From: Hexactinellida sp. DTS-2022
Taxonomy: Eukaryota > Porifera > Hexactinellida
Length of the DNA stretch: 64,000 nt
Direction: 5' to 3'
Assembly: GCA_028753945.1 (NCBI GenBank)
Contig: JAPNXP010000013.1
Coordinates: forward strand, 434,001-498,000
A program made the position numbers and the translations under genes. Each line of letters starts with the position of its first letter. Position 1 is the stretch's first letter. Shown here piece by piece: positions 1 to 38,292 of this stretch. The notes beneath the pieces are model-generated. The model saw nothing but the letters and a program-made list of their open reading frames with translations. It did no database searches and was not told the DNA's origin.

Positions 1-789
1 ATTTTGTATCAGGGTGATGTCTGTACCGATGTTTAGGAATCGAGCTCCGAATATCAACGGACAGGTTAGAGTTATATCTAGAGGTGCTCCCAGGGTGAAT
101 GAGTACTCATAGTCGTTCGGAATACATTCTATACCTTGTGCAATATTATCAGGATCTGATTTTAACAGAAATGATTTGTTTGAGAATACAACGTATTGTA
201 CAAATGGAGCACATCTTATATACTGACAATCAGCATTGGGGTCGAATAGAACTTGATGGATAGTTGTGTTGGTAGTCGCTGTGTCGGTCGGATATAGGAG
301 AACTGGAATAAATCTCCAATAGGTAGGTGATGGCAAAGAAGGAATCAAACATTCAATTTTAAATATCAGGGTAAAATCGAAATAGAATACTCCTCTTTGA
401 TAAACAAATTCGTAAATAATATTAATAACTCCATATATTCTAATACCCATAACAAAAAAGGTATTTTGAACCCTCCTCACAAAATATATACCGAATGAAG
501 CCAGGATTCTAACACCGAAAGTTGGAATGAAACTACAAGCGAAGTTATTTCCCTCATTATGCACACTTACAGCATTATTCGTAAAGAACACACTCTCTCC
601 CGTGGTGCTGTCACGTATATGGTAGAAACCTATGCTGGCAGAAGTGCCTGGAGGTATAACAGTGCCATCGGGCTGATACCAGGTGATGACTTGATCGGGA
701 CTGTCAGGAAAACAGTGGAACTCAGATACTACATCGAATATATCTGCGTGAATCCCACCTCTGAAGATTGAACCTGTACTGAATGGTAC
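1..789 (-). repeat. Module 3 (partial) of the giant Ig/FN3 protein
   Basis: The third copy starts at FSTGSIFRGG and is cut by the window edge after CPLIFGARFLNI. It contains the first Ig-like domain (FHCFPDSPDQVITWYQPDG) and most of the middle region (YQRGVFYFDF). The module order is therefore likely to continue beyond the window. Confidence 0.7.
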
Positions 790-3700
790 AACAGTTACAC
801 CTTTAAAGAAGTACAATCTAATTAGTACTGTGGTAAATGAGGTAGTAGGACCCACTGTATTACCAAATCTGTTTGATGCGTAGATGTATATGATATAAAT
901 AGTATTGGGGAGAAGTACCGTCAGTGTAAATGTGCTGGATCCATCTGGGATTGGTTGATAAATTGTATGGTTAGAAACTGTAATGTAGACCAAAGTATAA
1001 TTTTCCATCAAAAGAGGTGTCCTGTCGGTTCCATTCCATGAAACAAATGCAGTAAAGAATGTTATTGAGCTTACAACAAGTGGGATTACATCAGGGAGGT
1101 AGCTAGGATTAACGATGACATTAATCGCGGAGGAGTTAGTAGGGAGACTAGCACCTACAGTGGCTACACACTCGTATTGGCCAGCATCAGATACAGATGC
1201 AATGGTAATGGCAAGTGTACTCGTTGCTATGTTTCCGGAGACACTCGTTGTGTTTATAGACACTGTGTTAAGTGTCCCATTGTGGTACCATAGAATTGAG
1301 ATAGGAGAAGTCACGTTTGGGAAAGTAGAGAATGCACATGATAACTGAAACGTGTCTGTGACGAATATGTTTCCCTCTGTGAGCAGCTGTGTACTGCTAA
1401 CTGATTGCGGAGCTGGTGGTATGACAGTAATGGAAATGGTATCAGTGGAACTATAGACTACGTTGGAAGATACACAAATGTAGTCCCCTGTATCAGCTTC
1501 CAACAACAGACTGGTGTCTAATAACTCACTATTCGTACCTGCCCAGTACGAGATGGTGTAGGGATGTGGTGAGTTGCTGAATCCACACATCAACACGTCT
1601 GTACTACTCCCAATGGTTATCTCTATATTGGTCGTATCTGGAGTAATCACAGCGATAGGGCTAACAGGCAGTTGTGAGAATAAACTGTATGATAAGATTC
1701 TATTCATGGAATCTCTACAGTAGAAATAACCTTGTCTGTCGGATGGTAATACTGTGCTAACGATCAAGTCACTTCTACCCACACGAGGATTGGAGACATA
1801 GGGTTGTTCAATTATATTATTCGAAACAAGTGTGTACGTGGCTTCCATAGAACGGTTAGGATTGGCATTTGTGTACCACTCCACTGCTAGCAGATTGCTA
1901 TCAGACAGACAGAAGAGAGTAGTCTGATTCGTGATGTAACTAGTACCGTTAATAGTGGGATTAATAGTGGTAGAACTATCGAATACTTGCAATGAAGTGC
2001 TAGCATCGACTCTAGCTCTGAAGGAAGAACTAGCACCGTACCTGTCTTGACAGACATAAGTTCTATCATGCGCTATCATGGCTAATGTCTGTGTAGGATC
2101 AACTAGCAATCTTCTTGGGTTATTTCCACCTGCATTCAATATGTAGTCGTATTGAATGAACTCAGTTGGCGATATATCAAGGAATCTCGCACCATACAAC
2201 AAGGGACAGACCACTGCTATATCAACTCCTCCACCGATTACGAATATATAAGCTGTGCTACCGTCTTCAATACAACTTGAGCCAATAAGAGGTGGACCAG
2301 CTGTATAATTAAGGTCAACATTTGTTTTTACCACGAATGGTCTGTTGGAAATGCTGAAAAAGTCTCCAATAAATATTGAGTATCCTAATTGACAAATGGC
2401 GTTGGCATTATTGAACTGAATACCTGTAAGTACATGTAAAGAGGAATCTGGATTTGCAGGCGAAATTAATTCAGGTTCAAACCCCCAGGTAAAGGAACTC
2501 ATAGCGTTAGTCTGCAAAGATTCTATATCATATAACTGAGTGAAATCAAAGTCAAATACCCCTCTCTGTAACGCGAATGCTCTTACAATTGGAGGATCAT
2601 TCTTACTGAACAATCGTATTCCAACGATACCCCTATTTAAGACAACGTCTAATATGAAATATACCCCAAAGTAATGATCATGTATGAACCCACTAGTGTT
2701 GATACGACACGTAAAGTTCCAACCATCGTTATCAGCTGTCAGACCAGTATTCACAGTCAATGTACTTTCCCCACTTGTACCATCTATTGTGTGGTAGAAT
2801 GAGTTGGCCGTTACGCCTTCTGGTATAATGCCTCCGTTAGGAGCATACCACGTTATTGTATCAGTAACATAATCAGGCACACAGTAGAATTGTCTAATTT
2901 CAAAAGCTACTCCGCTTCCACCTCTGAATATGGATCCACTAGCAAAATAAGTTTTTAAAAAACCTTTGCTCCAATCCAAAAAGTACAAAGCCCTTTCTAG
3001 CATGGTTGTGAAGTCTCGCGAAACCCCATTTGTGGATCCAAAACGGTTTGTAGTGGTAACAAAAACAGAATAATTAGTGGCACTCGTAAGCTGGGTTATA
3101 GTGTAAGAATTCCCAGTTAGCAGAGTTGAGTTTACATAGCTGCTACAATCAGGCAGCTGGCAGTAAGATACGACGTACGTCTCAGGGGTTATTCTAACTC
3201 TGTTAGTAGCATTCCAGCTAATCTGAGCAGACAGATATCCTATCCTATCGAACTCTACTGACACAGCATCAGGCAGATATGCAGGCTCAACTTCAATGCT
3301 GAACAGAGTTGACCTGTTAGCTCCACTGTTCCCTACAGTAGCACTGCAGTAGAACTGTCCAGAGTTAGCAGGGACTGCACTGGACACACTCAACACACTA
3401 ATGTACGACCAGGGATCTCCTGTGGACATTTGTGTTATTTGGAAACCATTAATACCGTCAGTGAGGCGGGTGGAGTTGTGGTACCAAGAAATGTCCGGAG
3501 TTAATTCTAGGTTGGTAGCAATACTGAATGTACAGAATAACTGGAAGGAGTCTTGTTGGAAGAAGAACTCAGGAATACTCGTGTTGTATGCTACTAACAT
3601 GGGAGGAGGAGCTACTATCAGAATACTGATTGTGACATTACTGGCTCCAACTACATTCGTACCGTGACAGGTGTAGTCACCGGAATCGCTTACTTGGAAG

Positions 3701-5295
3701 TTGGTCGTGTCGAGGAGGTTTGTAGAGGAGGCACGTGGTCCTGTCCAGTATAAGAGAGGGGGCGGGTGGGGGCTATTAGTCTCACTGCAATCGATGCTAA
3801 TAGGACTTATGAAGCTGATGTTCTGTGATGATTCAGAGGGTGTGGTAGTAACAGTAGGTGCCACAGGAGTTTGTGAGAATATCCCAACTGTAATCTCCAT
3901 TGAACTACCACTGCATGTGTAGTAACCTTCTCTGTCTAATGCTATCCCGCTGTTAAGAACCAAATCGCTTCTACCGTCACGAGGAGTATCTATATACGAG
4001 GAAATAGACGTGTTTGTAGTTACTGGAACTGGGGTGGTTGAGGCGCTACGATTCGCGTTTGTATCACTTAACCATGTTACTATAGCATTCTCGTTCATAG
4101 TTAAGCAGTAGAGAGTGTTTGGGATAGTTGAAATATAATTCTTAGCAGCAGTTACACCTACTGTCTCTGTATCACTTTCTAATATTTCTAGAGGGCTGTC
4201 TGCTGTGACTATTACTCGGAAAGATAGACTTGTCCCGTACATATCTCTACACACATATTCCCTATCATACCTCAGATCAATTCTAATACCAAGTTCAAAG
4301 TCTACCCACATTCTCCTTCTATTGAATTCATTATCATTTTCTCCTGGCAATCTGTATACAACAATTGAACTTGTGTCGATATTGAGATTCTCTAAGTTTT
4401 CATATATACCGTTGTACACAAGTGGGCAAGTATATCTTAGGAATGGGCTAGTAGCTCCGATTGTTAATACAGTTTGTGACGTTGTACCACTAGCTATGCA
4501 CTCAGAGGTTTCTAGGCTAGGTGCGTTGCTTGTCATATCTGCTCCGAAATTAAGATATGGACCATTAAAGATAGTTGTATATAGAATGTCGTTATCACCT
4601 GTACCAATGGACTGACAAATCGTAGTGATGTTAAATCTCACGTTATCTATTATAGACAGAGCAAGCACTTGAGAAGGTTCCATAGGAGCTGGTCGGAATT
4701 CTATGTTCAATCCTTTCAATGACTGCACCGTGTATAGTGCATTGGGATCCAAATTGAAGAATCCTCTTTGCAGTGTGTACTCAGAAATCACAGGAGGAAT
4801 ATCATTCGTATAAATTCGCATTCCTCTCAGATCATTTTCTACATTACCACCAGAGTTGAAAATTGACCTAACCCAATATATGCCAAACGATTTCTCATCT
4901 GCAGTACTACTCACTCTACAAGTGAAGTTATTCCCCTGATTATTCACATCAATTAGGTTGCTACCTCCACTGGTAGAGGTGTGCAGTGTTTTGTTCCCAT
5001 CAGTTCCTGTCCAATACAGTTCAGTACCACTGCCATCACCCACACTAACCTCATTGCCTCTAGCATCAAACCACAACACAGTCTCAGTGCTGGGATTGTC
5101 TGCAGTGCAAATAAACTCGTCTATGTGCTCTAGAGCTCCTGTGTAAAACAAGGAACCTGATTCGAATACGATGGTTTCCTGTGGAGTATTTGAAATGTCG
5201 TTAAAGAAGGAAAGTTGGACATTAGCGTTTAATGACGATAAAAAGAAGACTAGCATTAGCCACTGGAAAAAGTATCGTACTTTTATCGAATGCAT
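1..5295 (-). CDS. Giant secreted or membrane Ig/FN3 modular protein, N-terminal 1765 residues (partial)
   Basis: The minus-strand frame starting at the ATG at 5293-5295 stays open to the window edge in every stretch I read codon by codon, giving 1765 codons with no intron. It is the first ATG after an in-frame stop (5365-5367). Residues 1-25 form a signal peptide with a hydrophobic stretch (FFQWLMLVFFLSSL). Three modules follow, starting near residues 43, 785 and 1507 at a conserved SGS(I/L)F motif. Each full module has an Ig-like domain (C...W...C), a middle region of about 250 residues with RG(V/F)F and CPL(L/I)(Y/F)GARFL motifs, three further Ig-like domains (DxGxYxC type) and one FN3 domain (SYLPD...ISWN). 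There are many N-glycosylation sequons. I infer an extracellular adhesion or receptor protein; its C-terminus (membrane anchor, kinase or none) lies outside the window. I do not recognise the family. Confidence 0.88.
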   Translation of the reverse strand, partial: MHSIKVRYFFQWLMLVFFLSSLNANVQLSFFNDISNTPQETIVFESGSLFYTGALEHIDEFICTADNPSTETVLWFDARGNEVSVGDGSGTELYWTGTDGNKTLHTSTSGGSNLIDVNNQGNNFTCRVSSTADEKSFGIYWVRSIFNSGGNVENDLRGMRIYTNDIPPVISEYTLQRGFFNLDPNALYTVQSLKGLNIEFRPAPMEPSQVLALSIIDNVRFNITTICQSIGTGDNDILYTTIFNGPYLNFGADMTSNAPSLETSECIASGTTSQTVLTIGATSPFLRYTCPLVYNGIYENLENLNIDTSSIVVYRLPGENDNEFNRRRMWVDFELGIRIDLRYDREYVCRDMYGTSLSFRVIVTADSPLEILESDTETVGVTAAKNYISTIPNTLYCLTMNENAIVTWLSDTNANRSASTTPVPVTTNTSISSYIDTPRDGRSDLVLNSGIALDREGYYTCSGSSMEITVGIFSQTPVAPTVTTTPSESSQNISFISPISIDCSETNSPHPPPLLYWTGPRASSTNLLDTTNFQVSDSGDYTCHGTNVVGASNVTISILIVAPPPMLVAYNTSIPEFFFQQDSFQLFCTFSIATNLELTPDISWYHNSTRLTDGINGFQITQMSTGDPWSYISVLSVSSAVPANSGQFYCSATVGNSGANRSTLFSIEVEPAYLPDAVSVEFDRIGYLSAQISWNATNRVRITPETYVVSYCQLPDCSSYVNSTLLTGNSYTITQLTSATNYSVFVTTTNRFGSTNGVSRDFTTMLERALYFLDWSKGFLKTYFASGSIFRGGSGVAFEIRQFYCVPDYVTDTITWYAPNGGIIPEGVTANSFYHTIDGTSGESTLTVNTGLTADNDGWNFTCRINTSGFIHDHYFGVYFILDVVLNRGIVGIRLFSKNDPPIVRAFALQRGVFDFDFTQLYDIESLQTNAMSSFTWGFEPELISPANPDSSLHVLTGIQFNNANAICQLGYSIFIGDFFSISNRPFVVKTNVDLNYTAGPPLIGSSCIEDGSTAYIFVIGGGVDIAVVCPLLYGARFLDISPTEFIQYDYILNAGGNNPRRLLVDPTQTLAMIAHDRTYVCQDRYGASSSFRARVDASTSLQVFDSSTTINPTINGTSYITNQTTLFCLSDSNLLAVEWYTNANPNRSMEATYTLVSNNIIEQPYVSNPRVGRSDLIVSTVLPSDRQGYFYCRDSMNRILSYSLFSQLPVSPIAVITPDTTNIEITIGSSTDVLMCGFSNSPHPYTISYWAGTNSELLDTSLLLEADTGDYICVSSNVVYSSTDTISITVIPPAPQSVSSTQLLTEGNIFVTDTFQLSCAFSTFPNVTSPISILWYHNGTLNTVSINTTSVSGNIATSTLAITIASVSDAGQYECVATVGASLPTNSSAINVIVNPSYLPDVIPLVVSSITFFTAFVSWNGTDRTPLLMENYTLVYITVSNHTIYQPIPDGSSTFTLTVLLPNTIYIIYIYASNRFGNTVGPTTSFTTVLIRLYFFKGVTVVPFSTGSIFRGGIHADIFDVVSEFHCFPDSPDQVITWYQPDGTVIPPGTSASIGFYHIRDSTTGESVFFTNNAVSVHNEGNNFACSFIPTFGVRILASFGIYFVRRVQNTFFVMGIRIYGVINIIYEFVYQRGVFYFDFTLIFKIECLIPSLPSPTYWRFIPVLLYPTDTATTNTTIHQVLFDPNADCQYIRCAPFVQYVVFSNKSFLLKSDPDNIAQGIECIPNDYEYSFTLGAPLDITLTCPLIFGARFLNIGTDITLIQN
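790..2954 (-). repeat. Module 2 of the giant Ig/FN3 protein
   Basis: This second tandem copy of about 720 residues starts at FASGSIFRGG. It repeats the domain order of module 1: Ig-like, middle region with LQRGVFDFD and CPLLYGARFLDI, three Ig-like domains (the last ending SDAGQYEC), then FN3 starting SYLPDVIPL. It is closer to module 3 than to module 1 in the motifs I could compare. Confidence 0.75.
2955..5170 (-). repeat. Module 1 of the giant Ig/FN3 protein
   Basis: This is the first copy of a protein-level tandem repeat of about 740 residues. It opens with SGSLFYTGALEHIDEFIC, carries the middle region with QRGFF and CPLVYNGIY, and closes with the FN3 domain beginning AYLPDAVSVEF. Module 1 is the most diverged copy: its CPLV motif lacks the GARFL extension shared by modules 2 and 3. 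Boundaries are approximate. Confidence 0.75.
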
Positions 5296-5781
5296 TGCAA
5301 TTTCTTTGTCTGTGATCTCGATACCTACAATGTTAACTTGTTTAATAACCAAATCATTAAAATATCATACAAGCAGTATAATTTTAACCATGGAACAAAT
5401 TTGGGGCCAATAATAAACTATGTTCTCATGATATGTGAATTATTCAGCATAGTTGAGCTTAATTAAAAAGCTATTTTCATTAGAAGAATGTACCCACCCC
5501 GAAACAAAGTGACATACTTAAGTTATTCCAAAGGCTTGCCAATCAACCTAGATTTGTTAATTCCCAAATGGCACAGCTATTGTAAAATTTAAGTTAAAAT
5601 AATATACATCCTTGAAATTCTTGGTGATATAATTTTTGTCAATTTAAAAAGAAACGAATGCATAATATGATGGAATTGGGCTAATTTTATTTTTTACATT
5701 TGTGAAGTATCTGTATCTGAACAATTGGAATATTAATGCAGACAAAATAGTCGTCTGGTAACTTATTACGGCTGTTCAAAC

Positions 5782-6110
5782 CAGTGGCGTAACAAACTTT
5801 AAATTTGGGGGGGGCAACAGACCCTAAATGGGGGGGCAATAAATCTTAGGCAAAATGATCTAGAACAATTAGTAATGAAGCTAGGATTACAAAAACTAAT
5901 ATCTATTCCTAGTAGGTATCTAATCATCAAATCTAATATTAACTACAAGCATACTAGTGACACATTTATTCAACAGATAATAATTTTAATGTTCCTATTT
6001 GTCATTACTATTCGCTTCGTGGAATAAATCATTTTCCAGAGATGGGGGGGCAAGAATTGTAAAATGGGGGGGGCAATGCTCCCCCCAGCCCCCCCACAGT
6101 TACGCCACTG
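5782..6110. mobile_element. hAT-type miniature transposon with perfect 8-bp target duplication
   Basis: The 329-bp element begins CAGTGGCGTAAC and ends with its exact inverse, GTTACGCCACTG. It is flanked on both sides by GTTCAAAC (5774-5781 and 6111-6118). An 8-bp duplication with 12-bp terminal inverted repeats fits the hAT superfamily. The interior has G-rich runs near both ends and no coding capacity. Confidence 0.88.
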
Positions 6111-6189
6111 GTTCAAACTACTCTGAGATTACTATAAATATCTTGCTATAGTTAAAAATAAAAAATTATTTTGAATTCACGTCATTTTA

Positions 6190-6600
6190 GTCAATATCCA
6201 TGAAGTGGCATAAGTGTCTCTGCCACGTGCCACTTGTGGCACAAGTGGCACAAATTGGAATGTGGCTGTATTCAGTAGAAATTAAACGTAATGATTTGAT
6301 ATTATGCATCTAGAGTAATTCGACCATGTGGAATTCAAATCTGCAATCAGAACTTCTATATTCTCATTCCATCTTGATGATCAGAAATTATATATTTTAA
6401 TTAGCTAATTATATAGTTTAATGAGTTTAACACCATATAAATGTAAATTTTAAAAAATTGCTATTTTATTATACTTTACATATCGTTTTATGTAAATAAC
6501 AGTTTTGATGCATCTACCAATGCTATTATGCTGCTAGAAGCTTGAATGTATAAATACAAATTATTGCTGTTCTAATACTTTTGGCCGGTTAGTGTATTTT
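6190..6600. mobile_element. Degenerate Tc1/mariner-like miniature element
   Basis: The right part ends CTAATACTTTTGGCCGG, the inverse of a CCAAAAGTATTAG terminus typical of Tc1-like elements. Near the left part, about 6227-6251, lies a nearly perfect palindrome around GCCACTTGTGGCACAAGTGG. The same GTGCCACTTGTG words occur in the better-preserved element at 52484-52736. The left end is not clear. Confidence 0.45.
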
Positions 6601-6851
6601 TTCTAAAATAATGGTAAATCTTCCATTCGATACAATGGCTATTTTATATCCTAAATTAATCGAAAGAACCGGATAAACGGCTCAGAATGGATACTCCTGA
6701 GACATCACGGTTAAGTGACTTCCACTGAATTTCATGGGAAATAATTAAATATAAAAATTATCCCCTCAATGGAATTGTTTGCATTGTAAAATATATATTA
6801 TTGTGCATTTTACTTTAGCATACATAGTCTGATATTAGTGATATATTAATG

Positions 6852-7280
6852 TACAGTCAACTCCCGTTATAACCAAGTCGGATATAACGAAGTACCTGCT
6901 TATAACGAAGTCATTCACTGGTCCGAAAATCCTTCTATCTGTGCCTTCTATTTTATTACATTATAAAAACTTCGGTTACAACTAAATGGATATAACGAAA
7001 CTCCGCTTATAACGAAGTAATTTAAATCCCATATAGTCTCTAATCTATTAATTTTACTCCGGTTATAACGAACTCCGGTTATAACGAATTCTGCTTATAA
7101 CGAACTTCGGTTATAGCGAAATTTGTTCATAATGAACTCCGGTTACAACGAAATCCAAATTGTAATGAACTCTTTTAAGATCGAACTCCGCTTATAACGA
7201 ACTCCGCTTATAACAAACTCCGCTTATAACGAAATGAAACTACGGTCCCGAGCACTTCGTTATAACGGGAGTTGACTGTA
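6852..7280. mobile_element. TA-flanked miniature element with TTATAACGAA arrays
   Basis: The element has perfect terminal inverted repeats of 22 bp starting TACAGTCAACTCCCGTTATA and is 429 bp long. The interior is an array of the word (C/G)TTATAACGAACTCCG at about 17-bp spacing, especially 7050-7230. TA ends plus CAGT termini suggest a pogo/Tigger-type (Tc1/mariner) non-autonomous element. A shorter relative lies at 27431-27606. Confidence 0.85.
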
Positions 7281-7675
7281 TTATTTAATACGTTGTACTC
7301 ATATATATATGGATATTAAAAAATAAATAAGTGTCAAAATAACTCACCAATAAATCAGAATTCAATTTGAAATGATTTCTGTCAAGTAGAATTTCCAATG
7401 TCCGAACAAACAATATTAGCTTCGAGTCCTGTCTTTTTATGAGAATGCTATAGTGCTACTCGCCTAATATTGTCTTGGGAAGAATACTGATATTAAATTA
7501 CTATTTTAAACTATGCGGTTCATGCATAATAAGAATATGGGTGGGCTTAGCTATTATACTATGACCTGTAGATATATTTAGTACATTGGTGTACTTATTA
7601 ATGATTAATAAGCAATTGTAACTTTCATTAATGTAGCGTATAGTACTAATTCGAAAAACATGGTTTGACATATGT

Positions 7676-7861
7676 AGATCAAGATTCTATAATTTTTGTT
7701 GGTTAATTCTCACAAAATGTGATTGTTAACTTATTTTAAGAAGTTATTACTCAAATTTAATTTTTTTTTTTAACTTAGATCAAGATTCTATAATTTTTGT
7801 TTGTTAATTCTCACAAAATGTGATTGTTAACTTATTTTAAGAAGTTATTACTCAAATTTAA
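7676..7861. repeat. 85-bp direct repeat, two copies
   Basis: Copies at 7676-7760 and 7777-7861 begin AGATCAAGATTCTATAATTT and end TACTCAAATTTAA. By eye they differ at one base (TTGGTTAA versus TTTGTTAA). A T-rich 16-bp spacer separates them. This looks like a recent local duplication. Confidence 0.9.
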
Positions 7862-7913
7862 ATTTACCGTAAAGCAATTCTATTAGGGTATTATTAGGAT
7901 GCCAACCACATAG

Positions 7914-8079
7914 TACAGTGCAACTTCGAATAACCGAACTCTTTGATTATCCGAACTCAACTGGCTGGCCCAATGTTATTCCATAAATTAATTCAGTATT
8001 TTTAAATTATCCGAAATTAGATTTTTCGAACATGTTTTGGCTTGTCCCAACGAGTTCGGATAATCGAAGTTGCATTGTA
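7914..8079. mobile_element. TA-flanked miniature element, ATTATCCGAAC family
   Basis: It begins TACAGTGCAACTTCGAATAA and ends TTCGGATAATCGAAGTTGCA followed by TTGTA. The interior repeats TTATCCGAA in both orientations. A second copy lies at 54714-54892. Confidence 0.75.
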
Positions 8080-8363
8080 TTAGGAATCTATCTAGGTAAT
8101 AAGGACATTTTATGTTTACTACTTAATAAGAAATACGATAATTTATTAGCAGAATATATACTAATTATTAAAAATCAATTAATTGCACATAACCGTAGTA
8201 ACATAATCACACAATAATATACAGAAAAGCCGAAATAGTACAAGAAAGCCTACTGCTAAAAACTAAACTGTCTGAGAAGCATATCTACATCAAAACTAAA
8301 TATTACTTTATGTAAACCTGCGTGATAATATCTGTCAAAGAATGAAGATGAGACAGAAAAATG

Positions 8364-36704
<28,341 letters not shown>

Positions 36705-37749
36705 AATACCAGAACACCGCAATATGTAAACTGGCTTGAAAAATCTGATATGAATTCAATAGGAATCTCTAATACAGATATATTAAGAATGTTTAGATAA
36801 TGATAATATCAATAACTTATATCAGAAATGACTGTGTTCTAAGTGAGAATTTCTATAAACCTAATTTTTTCTTCAAACTTGATTATTAAAGCCCTAATTA
36901 AATCAATGTTCCTAGCTCTATCGCTATTTAGCAATTATGAATGCTAATAAGAATACTGTTAACTTTGTATGCTTAAGATTCAGAAATCGATTTACTAAAC
37001 TCATTCAGTTTAAGGATAAGCCGAATTAAATGAATTTGAATCAATACTATTCAATAATTAAATGACTAAATACTTTAAATAATTATCAAATAATTACATT
37101 TATAAGGTAATTATATCAGAAACCAGTCGTGGAATTTGAGAGAATACATTTGTCCAATAATTGTATAAAATACTATAACATATATACTAGTATTTTTTGT
37201 CAATAAATACATAAAACAGATTAGTTTAATTAAATACACTGAAATGAGATCTATAGCTTACTCTAAAATGTCAAATATACACACTTAACTAATCAATCAA
37301 TTTGCGAAATTAGTTTGTTGCAGCTACAAACATATCCAGCCTATATATTCCAACTATACTCACACAGTATATTAATAGAGTTATTTGATATTTAAGCCCT
37401 AATAGCATCAGCCAATGTCATCATCTAATTGCACTATTATTTTGAAACAACTTAGAAGACAGCGGAGAAATCTGTACTAGTAGCAATGGGATATTCCATA
37501 CAATTCTTAAAACTCATAAGTATATCATGTTGCAGATTGTTGCAGTTATTTAGGTCAACAACTCTCTAGTAATCTAGTGAAGAATGTTAAATAGTCTCAT
37601 TTAATAATTCTGTCTTCAGATCATATACTCTCTATAATATGCAAAGATGGTAGGGAAGTGGTACAGACAATTAATTATTGTGTTCATATCGATGATTCCA
37701 CTGTTAATTATATCATATCCAATTTACAAAGTTATTTGAGGTCATAGAG

Positions 37750-38019
37750 CAGGGTTCGGAAACTTTATGAGTCTGCTGGCCAGATTTAGTCATTTGCTAC
37801 ATTACTCGAGCCAAGCGATCTACCGTCCTTTGGTCTTACACGTAATTTATCCACTGTAGAATTATTAATTATTATTACGTAAATATCTATTGACTTTCTG
37901 AAATAATGTTAACATACGAATGTCTTTTAAATATTTGGATTTCAATTGAATGACCCAATCAGAGGGTATGTCTATTGCATGTTTATTTCGCCTCGCGGGT
38001 CGGGGGTTATCAATCCGTG
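37750..38019. mobile_element. hAT-type miniature transposon with 8-bp target duplication
   Basis: The 270-bp element starts CAGGGTTCGGAAACTTTATG and ends CGGGTCGGGGGTTATCAATC CGTG. It is flanked on both sides by TCATAGAG (37742-37749 and 38020-38027). The ends resemble the CAGGGGTCGG...CAACCTTT style of hAT elements and are partly decayed. Confidence 0.75.
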
Positions 38020-38105
38020 TCATAGAGTAATTTCATTATTTAAACCTTTCTATCTCAGATAAGTCAAGAATTATCTCATTCTAAATCTATTATATGCCTT
38101 TTAAT

Positions 38106-38292
38106 TACAGTAAACTCCGCTTATTAGAGTCACCTCAGGACCAGGTTGCTTTGACCAGATTAAGCGGAGAAATTTGTAAACCGAAATAATTTAAGCCAAA
38201 ATGTAATTTCGTCCTAAAATCCTGCAAAATTTTGACCCGATTAAGCAGTAAAATCTATTAACCGGTGGCTCTATTAAGCGGAGTTGACTGTA
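38106..38292. mobile_element. TA-flanked miniature element, TTAAGCGGAG family
   Basis: It begins TACAGTAAACTCCGCTTATT and ends TATTAAGCGGAGTTGACTGTA with the last bases forming TA. Internal words are GATTAAGCGGAGAAAT and GATTAAGCAG. Relatives are at 44913-45103 and 57951-58056. Confidence 0.82.

Larger units (their letters stand above)
5296..8363. other. Intergenic region, no gene seen
   Basis: This lies between the 3' end of the phosphatase gene and the start of the giant Ig/FN3 gene, both on the minus strand. I see no coding exon. It holds a hAT-type miniature element, a Tc1/mariner-like remnant, two TA-flanked miniature elements and an 85-bp direct repeat, listed separately. TTTATT at 8142-8147 reads AATAAA on the minus strand and could serve as the phosphatase polyadenylation signal. 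Confidence 0.7.

Noticed and set aside
559-5413. Several plus-strand open frames of 60-136 codons in the first 5.4 kb
   Set aside because: They lie opposite the continuous minus-strand Ig/FN3 frame, which has Ig/FN3 motifs and a signal peptide. The plus frames show no domain motifs.
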